Assembly: GCA_902806595.1 (NCBI GenBank)
Contig: CADCXC010000010.1
Span: 372,001 to 436,000, forward strand
Origin: Pyrenopolyporus hunteri
Taxonomy: Eukaryota > Ascomycota > Sordariomycetes > Xylariales > Hypoxylaceae
Length of the DNA: 64,000 nt
Direction: 5' to 3'
Shown: positions 11,286 through 23,562 of the stretch, piece after piece
Layout of the letters: every line of letters begins with the position of its first letter
Position numbering within the stretch: position 1 is the stretch's first letter
The notes under the pieces: model-generated
Told to the model about the DNA's origin: nothing
The model's input: only the letters and a program-made list of their open reading frames with translations
The model's database searches: none
Translations under genes and position numbers: made by a program

Positions 11286-12589
11286 ATGACGCGAAATGTG
11301 TGTATCACGGCCGTGGAAGGCCATACTGGCCATTTGATTGCTAGCCTGCTTCTTCAGCAGGACGAGTATCCGGACATCAGCAAGGTCGACTCGATGGTGG
11401 GCCTAACCTTACACCCACGACACCATCACGCCAAGGAGTTACAGTCATTAGGGGCAAGAATTGTCCACCATGTGCCCGGGCGGGAACGAACCATGGTCGA
11501 AACGCTGAAGGAGACGGGATGCGATACGATCTGCCTAGTACCACCGGCGCATAAGGACAAGTACGATATCTGTGTCGAGTTGGTCCGGGCAGCTAAGAGG
11601 GCAAACATACAGAACGTGCTTCTCATCAGCTCGGCGGGTGCTGATTACGCCGACCCTCAGCGCCAGCCGCGCTTAAGAGAGTTCGTCGAGCTGGAGAGCC
11701 TGGTCCTATCCGCCAAGGGAGACGCATCAACTCAACTTGGCCACTCCCCCTGTGTGATCAGGTAAGAGCGGTGTCTACCCATGACATAAACCTATGATAA
11801 TGCCCTTGGACTGCCAGGCTGATACAGCACCTAGAGCGGGATTTTACGCCGAGAACATACTGCTCTACGCACCGCAGGCGCAGTCTGAGGGGAGCCTTCC
11901 ACTACCCATCGGAAAGAGTCATAAGTTCGCGCCGGTGGCTCTCGGCGTATGAACCCATCATTCCGAATTTACATGTTGCTCATTGTATAACAAACGCTGG
12001 ATAGGACGTCGCTCAAGTAGCCGGACATGTGTTGTCCGGCAGAGGGCCCCATGGGTTCGATGACAAACATCGGGGACAAATGATGATAATTACCGGTGAG
12101 TCATGCGCGACTGATCCCGTTCTGCTGCCAACGGGCAAAAAGTTGTATGTATCGATGGCTTAAACCCTCCAACAACTCAGGTCCGCAACTATGTGCGGGA
12201 GAAGAACTCGCCACGGCTGCAAGCAATGCCTTAGGTAGCTCGATGGAGTTCGAAGATATATCGCCGTACGTCATAATGTCTAATGTCTAACGTCTACTTT
12301 GCTTGTTATTCCTCTCCCGCTACAGCGTTGAAAGCTTAGCTAAACGCACCGGGAACAAAGGGCGGAAGCCAAAAAAGTCTTGAAAGCGCAGGCCTCGGAG
12401 GTCGACGAGTCCGAGAAAGAGTACCTGCTGGAGTATTACAGCCTCGTGCGCGAGGGCAAGACGAACTATATCGCGACTACAGCGTTCCACGACGTCACCG
12501 GAAATCATCCGACACAGCCGACTGAGTTCTTCAAGATGTACTCGGACGAGCTCCGCCCTAAGAAGAAAGTCAAGCAGAATCATTCGTGA
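11286..12589 (+). CDS. NmrA-like NAD(P)-binding Rossmann protein
   Basis: Start is ACCATGACG at 11286. Five exons (11286-11761, 11835-11946, 12005-12095, 12181-12265, 12361-12589) join in phase to about 330 aa. The N terminus VCITAVEGHTGHLIASLLL is a Rossmann dinucleotide fold with a degenerate glycine motif. VLLISSAGADY, VIRAGFYAENIL (spanning intron 1) and LPIGKSHKFAPVALGDVAQV follow, as in the NmrA-like family, whose members act as redox-sensing regulators or as NAD(P)H-dependent reductases. The C-terminal FEDIS...EAKKVLKAQ...EKEYLLEYYSLVREGKTNYI is typical of fungal homologues. The last junction is odd: the in-phase acceptor is a weak AAAG at 12360, while a strong pyrimidine-tract acceptor (CTACAG, 12325) would shift frame and stop after about 19 codons. 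Function and substrate are unknown. Confidence 0.85.
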
Positions 12590-13813
12590 TACGTGATTCG
12601 TGGTCCGTGATGTGCAAAACCCGTGAGAGACGGTGAGGGGGGAAATCGCAAAAAGGGGGGAGCACGCCGCCTTGGTCTGAATCACCCAGGTTAAGACGTA
12701 TGCGTCTCCTGTTGTGTCGATGGTGGTTGTATGTGACCATAGGCGTAAATTTGAGGCAATTTTTGTAATGTTAGGTTGTCATAAGGAATTGTCTTCGCTG
12801 CGACGCTCTCTCCGAAGAACAATGATCCATTCTATTCCCTTGTTTGCCCCTCTACGTTTCCGACTAGACGGCTTCGAAGCAGTCATGTATGGTACACATC
12901 CCTGTACTACCGTAGCCGAGTTGTGCGACTCGTGTTTCTGTCTTACAATAGCGTCCTATCATGTTTTTTTTCTAGCTTCAAGGGACCCAAGATTGGTAGC
13001 ATCCGGGAAGAAAACCACGTTGGAGAACCGTGGCCGGTGAAGACAAAGTTTCGCTACCCTTTGCCAAGATGTCTTAAACCCAGAGGTTTCAAGCACTTCG
13101 GATTCGGTGTAGCTACTAAGACCTCGGCACCCATGTCTTTGTCTTGTCTCGTGTCTTGCGTCTCGTGGTGTCGCACCACCGCCACATACTATCGGCACTC
13201 TTTCTTCGTTGAGGTTCTAACAACCCAAGCACTATGAAGCTCGGGTTGTTACGTGTCTAGAATCGCACGTAGGTCGTCTAGATAGATACGATGACATTGA
13301 ACTCTCCCGAATCTGTCGTATGTGTTGATTTTACTGAAGAGGGTACGGAATGCAACCGCTGAAGGGATATCGCTGAAGTTTGCTATATACGTGGTAGGAA
13401 ATCCTGCCAGGTCCAAAAATATACATGTGGGTAGCATTATAGCGGCAGAGTCCACCCGAACCAACCGCTTGCTTATTCCTGTCGTGATGATGACGGATCC
13501 CATTCGAATAACAACTCCTTGGTCCTACCGTCGTCTCTTAGTGAGTAGGTAGTAACTCGTCTATATGAAACATAACGTCTGTCGACCCGCATTCATCGTA
13601 TTCCTAGTCAAATCAAATATGCAAAATGAGCAATGCCCGATCTCCGCTTTCTCTGAAATCGATGTTTTGATATTGGATTAATGCTTCACTAAATGACGAT
13701 GTAAGCAAGGGTGGCGTGTGGGAAGCGATGCCGGGTAAATGGCAAGGCCGCCCCAATCATATATCAAAACCTCGAATTAAAGGGTTCGGTGAGTAGACCG
13801 TCACGCTCTAGGT
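12590..13813. other. Intergenic spacer NmrA-like / subtilisin gene
   Basis: The flanking genes converge. ORFs here (for example 12714-13040 and 13322-13552) have no recognisable domain and irregular composition; I treat the stretch as 3' UTRs and spacer. Confidence 0.5.
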
Positions 13814-15335
13814 TTATAGATTGCCGTTGTTGGCGATAACGTCAGTAGTGCCCAGGGCATTTCGTCGAACCTTCGCGCCCGTAGCAGCCCCTAGTTCCTT
13901 GATACGATCCGAAACCGCTGTAGCGTCCGTGATTCCCTCGAGAGCCATGAGGTAGGCCGCGAGACCGGCAATATGAGGCGAAGCTATAGCGCTAGTTAGA
14001 TATGGCACGCGCACACACGGAAATGGGGGGGGGGGGGGCCAAAAGGGTATGAAGAAAAAGAAATGTGACACTGTTGACGAGATTCGTTATGAACTCCGAC
14101 TAGAGAATGGGGGGAAACGTACCCATTGAAGTACCGCTCAAGACTTGGGTTGCCGTATCGCTGGAAATGCCAACGCTCTCCACGTCTACGCCAGGCGCGT
14201 AGACGTCAACAATACTACCGAAGTTGCTGAAGCTTGCGCGTCTATCGTTAGTTTGGTCAATTGCGCCCACCGTGATGGCGTTCGGGCTGCTCGCTGGGGA
14301 GACATTGGCGGCATCCTGAGCCTCATTTCCTGCGGCGACAACGGGTACGACACCATTCGAGAATAAACGCTCGATGGCGTCGTTAACGGCTTGTGAGGCG
14401 GGCCCACCCAGCGACATGTTCATTACCGATTTACCCTTTTTGGCGTCGGATGCAACGAAATTAAGACCGTCGATCACGTCGGCGTTAGTGCCACCTCCTT
14501 GCGCATCCAAAACCTTCACACCAACTAGCTGGACGTTCTTCGCCACTCCGAAAGTTGCGCCGCCGATGGTACCCGCAACGTGAGAGCCGTGTCCGTTCAG
14601 ATCCGTAGCCTATATTTGTTATATGATCAGCCCGGATTCTTTGCTGTTATTCACTGCGACAGCTAACGACGCGAGACAATATAAGGATTGATGTGGCCAG
14701 TCGCCAGATTGAAATCGTACCTCTTCCTGCTCAACAGCATTAAAGCCCATCGTAGCACGCCCCTGGAAGTCCTCATGCGTCGTCATGATACCGGTATCCA
14801 CAACGTAGGCCGTGATGCCCTGGCCAGCTGAATCGTCAAATACGTAGCCAATCCCCTGGGTGTCAGCATGACTTAACCGGACCAGGCCGGTGGGCGCATT
14901 GCTCTGGTTCAGGAGGGCGGCAGCCTTGACGTATGTGTTGGCCTCAACATACTTGACCATGGCCAAATTATTAATCTCGCTCATCATGAGGTCGTCGGAG
15001 TCCAGTGCCATAGCACGCCAACCCGACATGGCAAACGTACGAACCCTCGTGGAAAGCAGCTGTCCGACCAGCCCACGCTTGCCAAGGTTGCGTTTCTTAA
15101 CGGCTATCTTAACGGAGGATTGGTGGGCGTCTATTTCATCGTCGGTATAATTCTTATGATAGACCACGATGTACGAGTTAGGAACCACGTCTGTCGCATC
15201 CGGATTGTTGACAAAAACCCCCAATGATGTCCCAGCCTCCGCAGAAGGTCGCCATAAGTTCAAAGGGCTTGCGACTGTGCTAAGCGGCGTGAGGGCGAGG
15301 AGAGTGGTGAAGATGGTGGTGAGACTTGGCGCCAT
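13814..15335 (-). CDS. Secreted subtilisin-like serine protease (S8, proteinase K-like) with I9 propeptide
   Basis: Exons 15335-14721, 14609-14123 and 13983-13814 encode a 423-aa pre-pro-enzyme. I start at MAPSLTTIFTTLLAL because a signal peptide (to about residue 22) begins there; the frame is open further up but has no better ATG. Residues ~53-130 are an inhibitor-I9-type propeptide (SYIVVYHKNYTDDEIDAHQ). The catalytic triad is complete: Asp180 (YVVDTG), His212 (NGHGSHVAGT) and Ser366 (SGTSMASPH), with oxyanion Asn300 (AAGNEA). Intron 2 splits the codon just after the catalytic Ser block (ATG-G|CT) and contains a run of 14 G on the plus strand (14025-14038). The family degrades extracellular protein for nutrition or host attack. 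There is no sign of truncation. Confidence 0.95.
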
Positions 15336-18300
15336 CTTGATTATGTGAAAGTCGGGACGGTAGTATCGCCTCTTTTTGTACCAGACAAATTGAGGATAGT
15401 CCGAACCTGGGGATGATAACGTAGACGTCAAAAGCAACTAGTGAGTGACTCGAAGAGGAAGGATATGATGCTGATAAAGGCGTCGAAGAATAGAGAAGAA
15501 GAGAAATCGAATTCGAAGGACCCGCAAAAAGACTGTTACAGGCTTTTTAAAACGAAAGGCGACAGGTGAATCTCAGATTCGAAAGTGACTCGGGAACGGT
15601 ACGTGCAAGTGCGTGTCGTGGAATTGAATGACGGGTAGGTAGTCAAAGACGAATCTAGGTCGAAGCAATAAAGACGAATCAAATGCACTTTATGAGCCGC
15701 TCTATGTCCTGGGTCTTTCAAAGTGAGGGTCCACCTGTTGAAAACAAGAAGAAAAAAAAAAGTGGGAGGGATGCTGAGAGAAAACGAGCAAAACTTGGGA
15801 AGACATATAGAAAATGAGATGAGAGCCATGTCTTTTAAAAGATTGTCAGTCGGCCGCATAGAGGGCATCGGTCACAACGCACCCAACAAGGTGCGCCCTC
15901 CGTCGAGACGAGCCCCTTGAGCATGGGTTGGCTAGCCTTCCTATCGGTAGTATTGATGCAGGTATGTGGGTGTACTAAAAGAGATTCGAGATTCTCGCTT
16001 CAAAGAGGATGAATCTCACAAGTGAGCAAAACAAACCCCGGTTTGTAGATAGCGAAGCGGAACTTGTCGTAGGCGCCAAGTGCCGCCAAGTCAAACGCCT
16101 ACCCCTAGAGCGCCGTGTTGATCTGCAGGGCCCGGGGTGTGGTTTGGAGCGCCTCGCGCTCTCTTGTCGGTTCGTTAATCCCAGACAAAGTCTTGCGAGA
16201 GGCCAGTCGGGAAAGTAACAGGACCAACTAGACGCGATCATAACGCGGTGTACGCATGTACTACCTAGTAATTACCATGTAATACTTACATACGTAAAAA
16301 AGAGAGCGAGCGGAAAAGACTGCATCGTACCGAGTGCGTCTAAGAGTAGTACAGTAGATCCTCGAGGATATCGCTCAATCCGGCCCCTTCACGCGATCCC
16401 CGGTAAGCTTCTTTAACCATGTTGCTGCTCTCATTAAACCTCAGGGTGCGGAGTCTCGTACGATCTGGGCCCCCGTTGCAGATTAATAACCAGTAACTGA
16501 GCTCGGTATTACTTTGTTCAATATATCTACCAGGTAGGTGCCCTGTGAGGAATGCGTGTACAACTTAGATGATCCTCTAGGATCGTGGAGCGGCCACCGA
16601 TGTCAAGAAGGCGGAGGCGTATGACCTACACCATAAGAAGCTCGGGCGATTCCTCTAATTGCCCCAGGTACGCATGAACTCGACTGCGGCAAAGGTGACA
16701 GTTATATGAATTAGGTCCCGGCTGCAAGCCACGACCACCGCCGAAACCTGGTTGTGATGGCGGCTTGGGACTGATTTGCCCGAAGCTGCTATTAATCGCT
16801 CCGAACGACGACTACTGTAAGTGGGAGTTGAACTCCGTTATTCGTTATCGGCATACCGAAGGCGTCTGTGGGAGCTTATGCGGATATTCTATATGGTCAA
16901 TGAGCTCGGGGCGTTATTTCGGGGAAGTTGACGAATCTGGGAAAAGGTCGAACAAAACGACTAGTGGATGTTGACATAGGTCAAGTATTCTCAGTGGAGT
17001 TACCCATGGTGAGACTGGCTCCATAATTAAGAAACGTACCTATATATGGTACGTACATCACAGTAAATATGGGGCTGTTAGGAATTGCCTGCTTTAATCC
17101 GTTTAGAGCAACGGCTGGTTTTCATGTCGGAAAAGCGTTTCAGCAACTGTGAGGACTGATTGGCTGAATATTAAGATTTAAGTTCAGGCATTAAAACGAT
17201 ACCGTTAATAAGCAGCCTAACACCAAAATAAGTAAGTGTAAGCCTGCCAACGTCGAATTGTTATCGATTAGGTGTCTCTTTAAAGCATTCCATAGGAAGT
17301 CGACCCACGTGACTTATATGCTTATGGCTGGCGGTACAATATGTACCTAGGTATATAGGTAGGTACCTATTCATGCAGGCATAATAGGTAATGCATAAGG
17401 TACCCATGTAAGTACAGGCAAGATCCTATTTTTAAACGTACGTAATTTCAGGCTCCATTTTGGTAACTCCTTTTGTGAAGAGGTGCTTAATAGATACGAC
17501 ACGCCATATTTAAAGCCTTACGCCACCGGCACTCAATGTCATCGAGTATCTCTTTGGGCGCTTAATAAATAACTCGGTAGGGATTACACCTACGTCGCCA
17601 TTAAGATATTCTATGAACCACCCCTTTTCTATATATTCTCATCCCTTTCCTAAGGTATATCATCTAAAATCACCTAACCTTGATAGTTTATCGGGACTAC
17701 CGGCCAAATACACTTCTGAGATTTTCGCACCGTAGGATAGCGAATTTCATATCCATAGGGTTTTTTAAAGATACATCCCGCCTAGATAAGGCCCCAGATA
17801 TATATATAGGTTACCTGCGGCAAGCTCGTCAGAAATGAGAAGCGATAGAAAGCGGAAGAGGATTTAGGTTCAAAACACAAGTGAGCATGTCTACCATAGT
17901 TGGTTGAATGAACGACGCAGAGCAGGGTAGGGCAGCGAGACAAAGCAAAGCCGCCGAAGAACTAATCATGCGAGTAATCCAGGCCAGCCCTGGCATGGCT
18001 ACATATAGGTCTTGGCTGAAGCCATCGAATAAACATGGAAGATCTACTGCAAGTGCCTGGTCCACTCAAAGCTTGATAACAGGCGCCAGCGGGCTTGGAA
18101 GCACATAGTAACGTTCGTACACGTATGTGGTGCATGGTAAACATTAATACCACGAGGTTGGCGTCACCAGTCCGGACTGACAGCAATTAGCGATGAAACT
18201 AATGGGTTTTGAAGACAGCGCAGACAATGCCTCATAGTGGTATGTACGTCGAGTAGCTCTATTTACTATATAGAACACCTACATCCATATAGTAGCTCAG

Positions 18301-19412
18301 GTGCCTCGCCGATACGTAGGAATAAGGGGACCTATCTACACATATTATATACCTACCTAGGGTGTTAGGTAGGTACCTAGATACCCAGGTATTTGTGGTG
18401 GGTGCTTTTTATCTAGGTACCTAGGTATGTACATGCGACATGTACGCGCCTACCTAACAGAGGGCATATCGAATAAAAGCGAACCTGTAAATTGGTTATC
18501 TAGGAGCAGAATATAAGTAGGAGAAAAAGACGAATATGAGAAGATCCATTAGAAGTATGTATGAATCCTATAAGCACCTACTTAAAAAAACTAGGAAATG
18601 GCCTACGTACATACCTAAAAACCTAACCAAGGTCATTCCTAGGTACCTGCCTGCATAGTTATGCGTTGTCATTAGCAAGGCAATAACAGCACTCAGGTAG
18701 GTATCCACGTATCTTTACAAAGCCCCCCCGGGTATCAATGCAGGTATCAATCAATGCAGGCGCTACCTCAATCTCATACTAAGTTCAAACCCCGTCCCTG
18801 CAATTCGGGCGGCGCGAAATGTAAAAGTCCCCTCCCCGGCAAATCTGTCCACGTCCTTTTTGCATCATCCCCAAAGGAAGAAGAAGAAAAAACCTCGACG
18901 ACAGTCACAACGACTACATCGGCCACGGCTAGAACAACTAGGTACTTGAACAACTAGAACGCTCGTGACTAGTTACATGCCTACATCCCGAAATCTCTTC
19001 TTCCACCGCCGACTCAGACCCCAAGCCAGAGAGAGCAAGCCCCAGCTAGAAATTAGAATCCAGCGATTATTGCGGCACGCTGAACACCTGGTCTGCGTAC
19101 CCGCATACCACACACCACTCCGTCGCACGTGGTTACCGATATCTTAATTCTACTAACGGTCGAATACGCTTCCATCTCGTCTCGACTACATCTTCTCTTC
19201 CGTCGACCATCCGCGAAAGCCACCGCCACGACTCCGTCTACAAGATCGGTCGCACCCCTTCGTAGGGGTTATCTAGGTACTCTACTCTACCCGGCATCTA
19301 AAACCCTACTCCAGTAATACTGGGGCAGATATCTAGGTAATCAGCGGAACCTAGATAGCATCTGTCATGAAAGGCTCCTATCTCATTGTTTAGGTCTAAT
19401 TTGGAAGTAAAG
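15336..19412. other. 4-kb gene-poor spacer
   Basis: No protein-like ORF of convincing length is present; the longest (for example 15536-15868 minus, 16009-16218, 17908-18108) look like chance. TACCTAGGTA-type words cluster at 17343-17370 and 18349-18430. The divergent promoters of the protease (near 15336) and of the F-box gene (near 19412) lie at its ends. Composition becomes moderately AT-rich around 17.0-17.8 kb but shows no RIP-like exhaustion of C. Confidence 0.5.
17343..18430. repeat. TACCTAGGTA palindrome clusters in gene-poor spacer
   Basis: Groups at 17343-17370, 18349-18382 and 18412-18430 are made of CTACCTAGG, TAGGTAGGTACCTA and ATCTAGGTACCTAGGTA words. They are the same dispersed family as elsewhere. 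Confidence 0.7.
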
Positions 19413-21325
19413 ATGATCACGGTGGGCTCCAGAGAGCCTGTCGCCTTTCGTGGTGGAGATGCGATTCCTGCCAATTCATTCGAAGCTCACTCGCAAAGCC
19501 TTCATCTTCCAAGAGAAACTTACCTACAGAGAGATATTCCGATGGATGAGGACGGGGACGGGGACGGGGACGAGGACGAGGACGAAGGAACTGCGACAGT
19601 CGAATTAGCGGCCATCATGACTACTGCGTCGACGCCCGTCACACCTGGCCCTACCAGTCCGCCTCTGGAACAGCCTAAGTCCGCTGACTTTGTACCCCCA
19701 ACGCGTCCCAGCAGCACGCCCTTTCCCAACGCTCAGCAGGGCCAAACCGATATCCGTTGTTTAACCTGCCAACCGTACTGTCCCGAATCTGACGATTGTA
19801 CGGTCCCGAGCCCGGTGGCCGTCCCGGGAACTATCGAACAAATCCCCATTTTAACATTAGCACAATTGCCAGCCGAGATACACGAATGTATCCTAGACCA
19901 TATATTCGGGTACCGGGTTTCCACCACATCTCCGAGCTCTCTCAACATCCCTAGCGTGAATGCCCGAAGCTGGAGTACCGCACTGCGCCATTCGAGAAGG
20001 AAGGAATTATCTAATCTATCCCTGGTCTGTCCCCTATGGAGGGACCTTATCCAACAACGACTTTATCGGCATATAAAACTCAAAGCAACAGTACACTGCA
20101 GTAATGATGTTATGGCCTTCTTTGTACGTCACCCCCATCTTCGAACATATGTGAAGCATATCGAAATATGGTTTCCCGTCTTCCAGCCCAAATTTCACGC
20201 GACATCTCCTGGGGATATCCTGCTTACACTACCGACCGTCTCTCCTGAGGGAATCTCGAGCGCAACCTACGCATTACCAACCGACAACTCTACACTCGAA
20301 GAAGTCTTCTACCTCGTGAGCATGCAATTCCCCGAGGCACGGGTGATGACGCTTGAAGGCGGGGAGCGGAAGAAGGCACCGCGTGTTAAGTTCAACTTAG
20401 CCGGGTCAGCATGTGTCACTCGTGACTTGCCCAAGATCCCGTCGGTTCGAACGCTTATTATCAAAGGTCAATGGAATATCATACGGCAGCCGAAGGATTG
20501 GGAAATCATCTCGCGCGCATTGCCGAATTTAGAGGAGTGGCACGGCACATATGCCAAACCCAAATCTAAGAGTTATCTTAGCATGGCGAGCACGCTCGAG
20601 TGCCTCGATCCCAAAATCATCAGCCTCAACCTCTGCCTCGAGTGTGACTATAGGAGAGAAATGGCGTGTCCCCCTTACTACTTAAAAGTTTGTGAACAAC
20701 TCCATTGGTGTGAGAAGATGGCAAAAGCTGCGAGTAATCTGGAGCACTTCTCGTACACCGGGCGCGTCTGCCATGGCTTCTTCGATGTCCTCGCTCGATG
20801 TTCCAGTCCTCGTACGACCCGGCTTAAGACTATTGACCTCACAGTCAAGAACTGTTGCCGCCAAAACGCCCAGTGGAATGAATCGGGCTCCGGAATTACG
20901 GACATGCATTTCATCGCGGCTTTTGAACAACTCGTGTTAGGCGGTATCCGAGCTCTGGAACGGCTCAAGTCCGTAGAACTCCTGCGGATCCGATACGTTG
21001 ACCTTGGTACGTGCCTGCCCCCCGTGTTTTATGTTAAACTTGCCTCGCTGACAGATTCTCCTAAGACTCTCCCGTCCCACCTCTAAACCCCTATTTTATG
21101 ATTAGAGACGGCTGGTGCTCTGGAGTTTGGAGCGACGAGATAGTGGCGGAGATAAATCGGGTGCGACCCGATATTTACTTCGAGGAGATGGTGGAGAGTT
21201 TCGGGGAAGTTGGCTATAATAAGGAAGGTCGGTTGGTCATTAACCCAGACTTCCCGAAATCACGGGTGCTCTCCCTTAAACTAGCCAACTATGCCATGCT
21301 CTCGGGTGGCATCTCAATTGTGTGA
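19413..21325 (+). CDS. F-box domain protein (putative SCF substrate adaptor)
   Basis: Start ATG at 19413 (MITVGSREPVAF); the upstream frame has no ATG. A single long exon to about 21006/21010 and a last exon from about 21106/21108 to TGA at 21325 give about 605 aa. The N-terminal ~140 residues are disordered, with an Asp/Glu/Gly run near residues 45-58 and Pro/Ser-rich segments. LTLAQLPAEIHECILDHIFG (about residues 145-170) followed by ELSNLSLVCPLWRDLIQQRLYRHI fits a fungal F-box. The rest is Leu-rich with regularly spaced segments (SLNLCLECDYRREM, LKTIDLTVKN) as in fungal F-box/LRR-like proteins. F-box proteins recruit substrates to SKP1-cullin ubiquitin ligases; the target is unknown. The intron boundary is ambiguous: donor GTACGT at 21007 with acceptor TTAGAG, or donor GTGCCT at 21011 with acceptor GATTAG, both in frame. 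Confidence 0.82.
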
Positions 21326-22135
21326 ATCTCAATGTTTTGTCGTCGTCTCGTGGCTAGATCGTTACGACACGACCAGCAGGTCCATGTTCTCCAGCAACAC
21401 AATCCAACAAAGCATGCGACGCCCATTTCCTATAGAGGGGGATTGCCGTTGGTCCATAAAAGGATCAGGTTCATACGGTGTTTGCGCGGAAATTGTAGAC
21501 ATCGGGATCGGATAGTCCACGCAGTACTTGTTGCTAATGCCGGCGTAGTACTGGCGATAAGGGTGATGTGGGTGGATATTTGTTTGGCTTGTAGGTCGGT
21601 CTGTAGGAGAGGAAGGACCGGATGGACTCTCGAGAGGTGAATAATACCCATTGAAATGGTTTTTCTATCAATTGGCGCGCCGAGTCTTTTCATAATTGCA
21701 TGGCGATGCCGTCTATCGTACAGACAACGGTATAACAGTCGTAGACAAATCTATTATTCAATCCATGCGTACCCGGTATACTTGATTCAGAGAAAGGGGG
21801 CTGGGGTGGATTCGAATTGTATGAAACCTAGAAATAAAGCTCAGGGGTCTAGGGTGAAGGCTCTGGGTCGAGCTTCGAGGCTAACAGGCACGTATGGCAG
21901 TCCGCCCGCGCGAACGGGCCTCGTCGACCCGAGTTACGTAGAAGCCTACCACGAAGGAAATAGGGTCTCAAAATTGAAGAAACTAAGATCGAAAAATGTA
22001 CAATTCACCAGATCGAAATGCCATTCACGGGTTGACAGACCTCAATTAGACCCCCGCTCATTATTCTATAGTAACATACGACTAGAGACATAATCCTTTA
22101 CATACATTAACAGTTTACATAAAAGTACGTCCCCC
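21326..22135. other. Convergent 3' spacer, F-box gene / GPI14
   Basis: Both flanking genes end here. An open frame at 21656-22093 (145 codons) has no recognisable domain and unusual Arg/Lys-rich composition. I do not call it a gene. Confidence 0.5.
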
Positions 22136-23562
22136 CTACTCTCTCTTACTATCCTTCATCTCATGCTCAAGATCATGACCTAGGTCGCCAACGATGATTC
22201 CCAGGATCCAGCAGTTAACCAAGAAGAAGGCCAGTGAAGCCATCCAGAGGCCAGGAATGAACGTACTCAAGCCGTTAAACTCGAGGTTATAGGCTTGTTG
22301 CAACCACAGCGCCTGCGTCCCCACCCAGAGAGCAAGAGCCGATAAACCGAGACGCCAGTTGCGTAGGAGCGAGGACGTGGGTAGGTAAAGGGGTAGAAAA
22401 ATCATATACCAGAGGAAATACTGTTCAAGTGATGTTAGATGCGCAGACGATAGATCAATGGATGCCTAGGACTTCGGGAATAGGGGTCGAGACAGGGTGA
22501 AGAAGCCTAGAAGATAACCCGTACCTGGCTGGTGCAGACTTTGTTGAACGTGACGAAGGCGAATGTCTGCGCTAACATGGTGGTTGGAAGGTCTCTCTTT
22601 GCCCCGGCTATGGGAATGGCGATCGTTGACAATAGCAGTTGCGGTATAAATGCTAACGACTCGGCTTTCAGCCGGGATAGGCTTGGCCGTGCCGAGTCGA
22701 GGTATAGGAGGACGTTATATGGGCTGAAGTTATGACGATGGTCGATGCGAGTGAGGTGGTGGAGGAACGTGTGTTTGAGGAAGGGCACCCCGTAGAGGAC
22801 GTACATGACAAGATTCAATCCGAAGAGAGTGGCTAGGCTGACAAGAACGAGCATGACGCGTTCCAACGTAATGAATGCAGTAACCCTGGCCGATATTCCC
22901 GTCACTGAGCCAATATCTCGGCCGTCTCTCCTTTCCTGCGCCTTGATTTCTACTTTGTTACTCATCCGCTCCGCGTCCATCCACCACAGGATGGCCGGCG
23001 CGTAGATGAACGGGTAGATCTTGAAGTGGACACCTAGCCCTAGGAGTACGCCCGCGAGCGCAACCCGCTTCTCCAGGACCGCCCATAACAGAGCCGCAAC
23101 TAACACACCTAGCAGGCCCTCGGAGCTGCCCCTGGTGCTGATGGTGGCCACCATAGGATTCAGTAACCAGATGCCTGCATACCTGCATGCACGGTCGGCA
23201 GACATGCGCACGTATGGCCCCTGTAGTACGCGGATGATCAGGTAGCCCGCTAACAGGTCCGCAACGGCAAACAGAACCTTACCAAAGGAGAACCAAAAAG
23301 TTCCCCTCCATGTAGTCGGGTATAATAGCCAGGCTAACAAGGGGGTATACCGGTACGTCTCGCGGGTGTACGGCGACGCGGACGCGGACGAGAAGGTAAA
23401 CCGCGCGGCATCCGTAAAGACTAGGTAGTCAATATCGGTGTACTTGAGCGGTGAGTTGGCATCCTGCCATAGGCCATACAGCAGCATAACAACGCGGAGC
23501 AGGGTTGCCGCCACGAAGAGCGGGAGGGGTCGTGATATAAGCGCCCCGACTCGAGGTACCAT
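22136..23562 (-). CDS. GPI14: GPI mannosyltransferase I catalytic subunit (Gpi14 / PIG-M)
   Basis: Exons 23562-22525 and 22420-22136 with a 104-nt intron encode about 440 aa, the normal family length. The enzyme adds the first (alpha-1,4-linked) mannose from dolichol-phosphate-mannose to the GPI precursor on the lumenal side of the ER. The first lumenal loop holds the DxD-type motif YTDIDYLVFTDAA (Asp43, Asp45), followed by the conserved YRYTPLLAWLL and, further on, GLGVHFKIYPFIYAPAI and HNFSPYNVLLY. The intron interrupts the VCTSQ|YFLWY block typical of PIG-M. About ten hydrophobic membrane segments are visible. The C-terminal tail is charged (DLEHEMKDSKRE). It is divergent from the TRAX gene across a 646-bp shared promoter region and converges on the F-box gene. 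Confidence 0.95.

Noticed and set aside
12714..13040. 108-codon ORF downstream of the NmrA-like gene
   Set aside because: Looks like a read-through of spacer; Cys/Leu-rich without a motif and starting from a poor context.
8841..15335. Secondary-metabolite or biosynthetic gene cluster around ERG9
   Set aside because: Squalene synthase is a primary sterol enzyme; the neighbours (epimerase/reductase, NmrA-like, protease) share no pathway and no cyclase, P450 or transferase is present.
21800..21835. Possible reverse B box (GGATTCGAATTG)
   Set aside because: No matching acceptor, D or anticodon stems on either strand.
21656..22093. 145-codon ORF between the F-box gene and GPI14
   Set aside because: No domain, no signal or membrane segment, no good start context, and it lies in a convergent 3' spacer.
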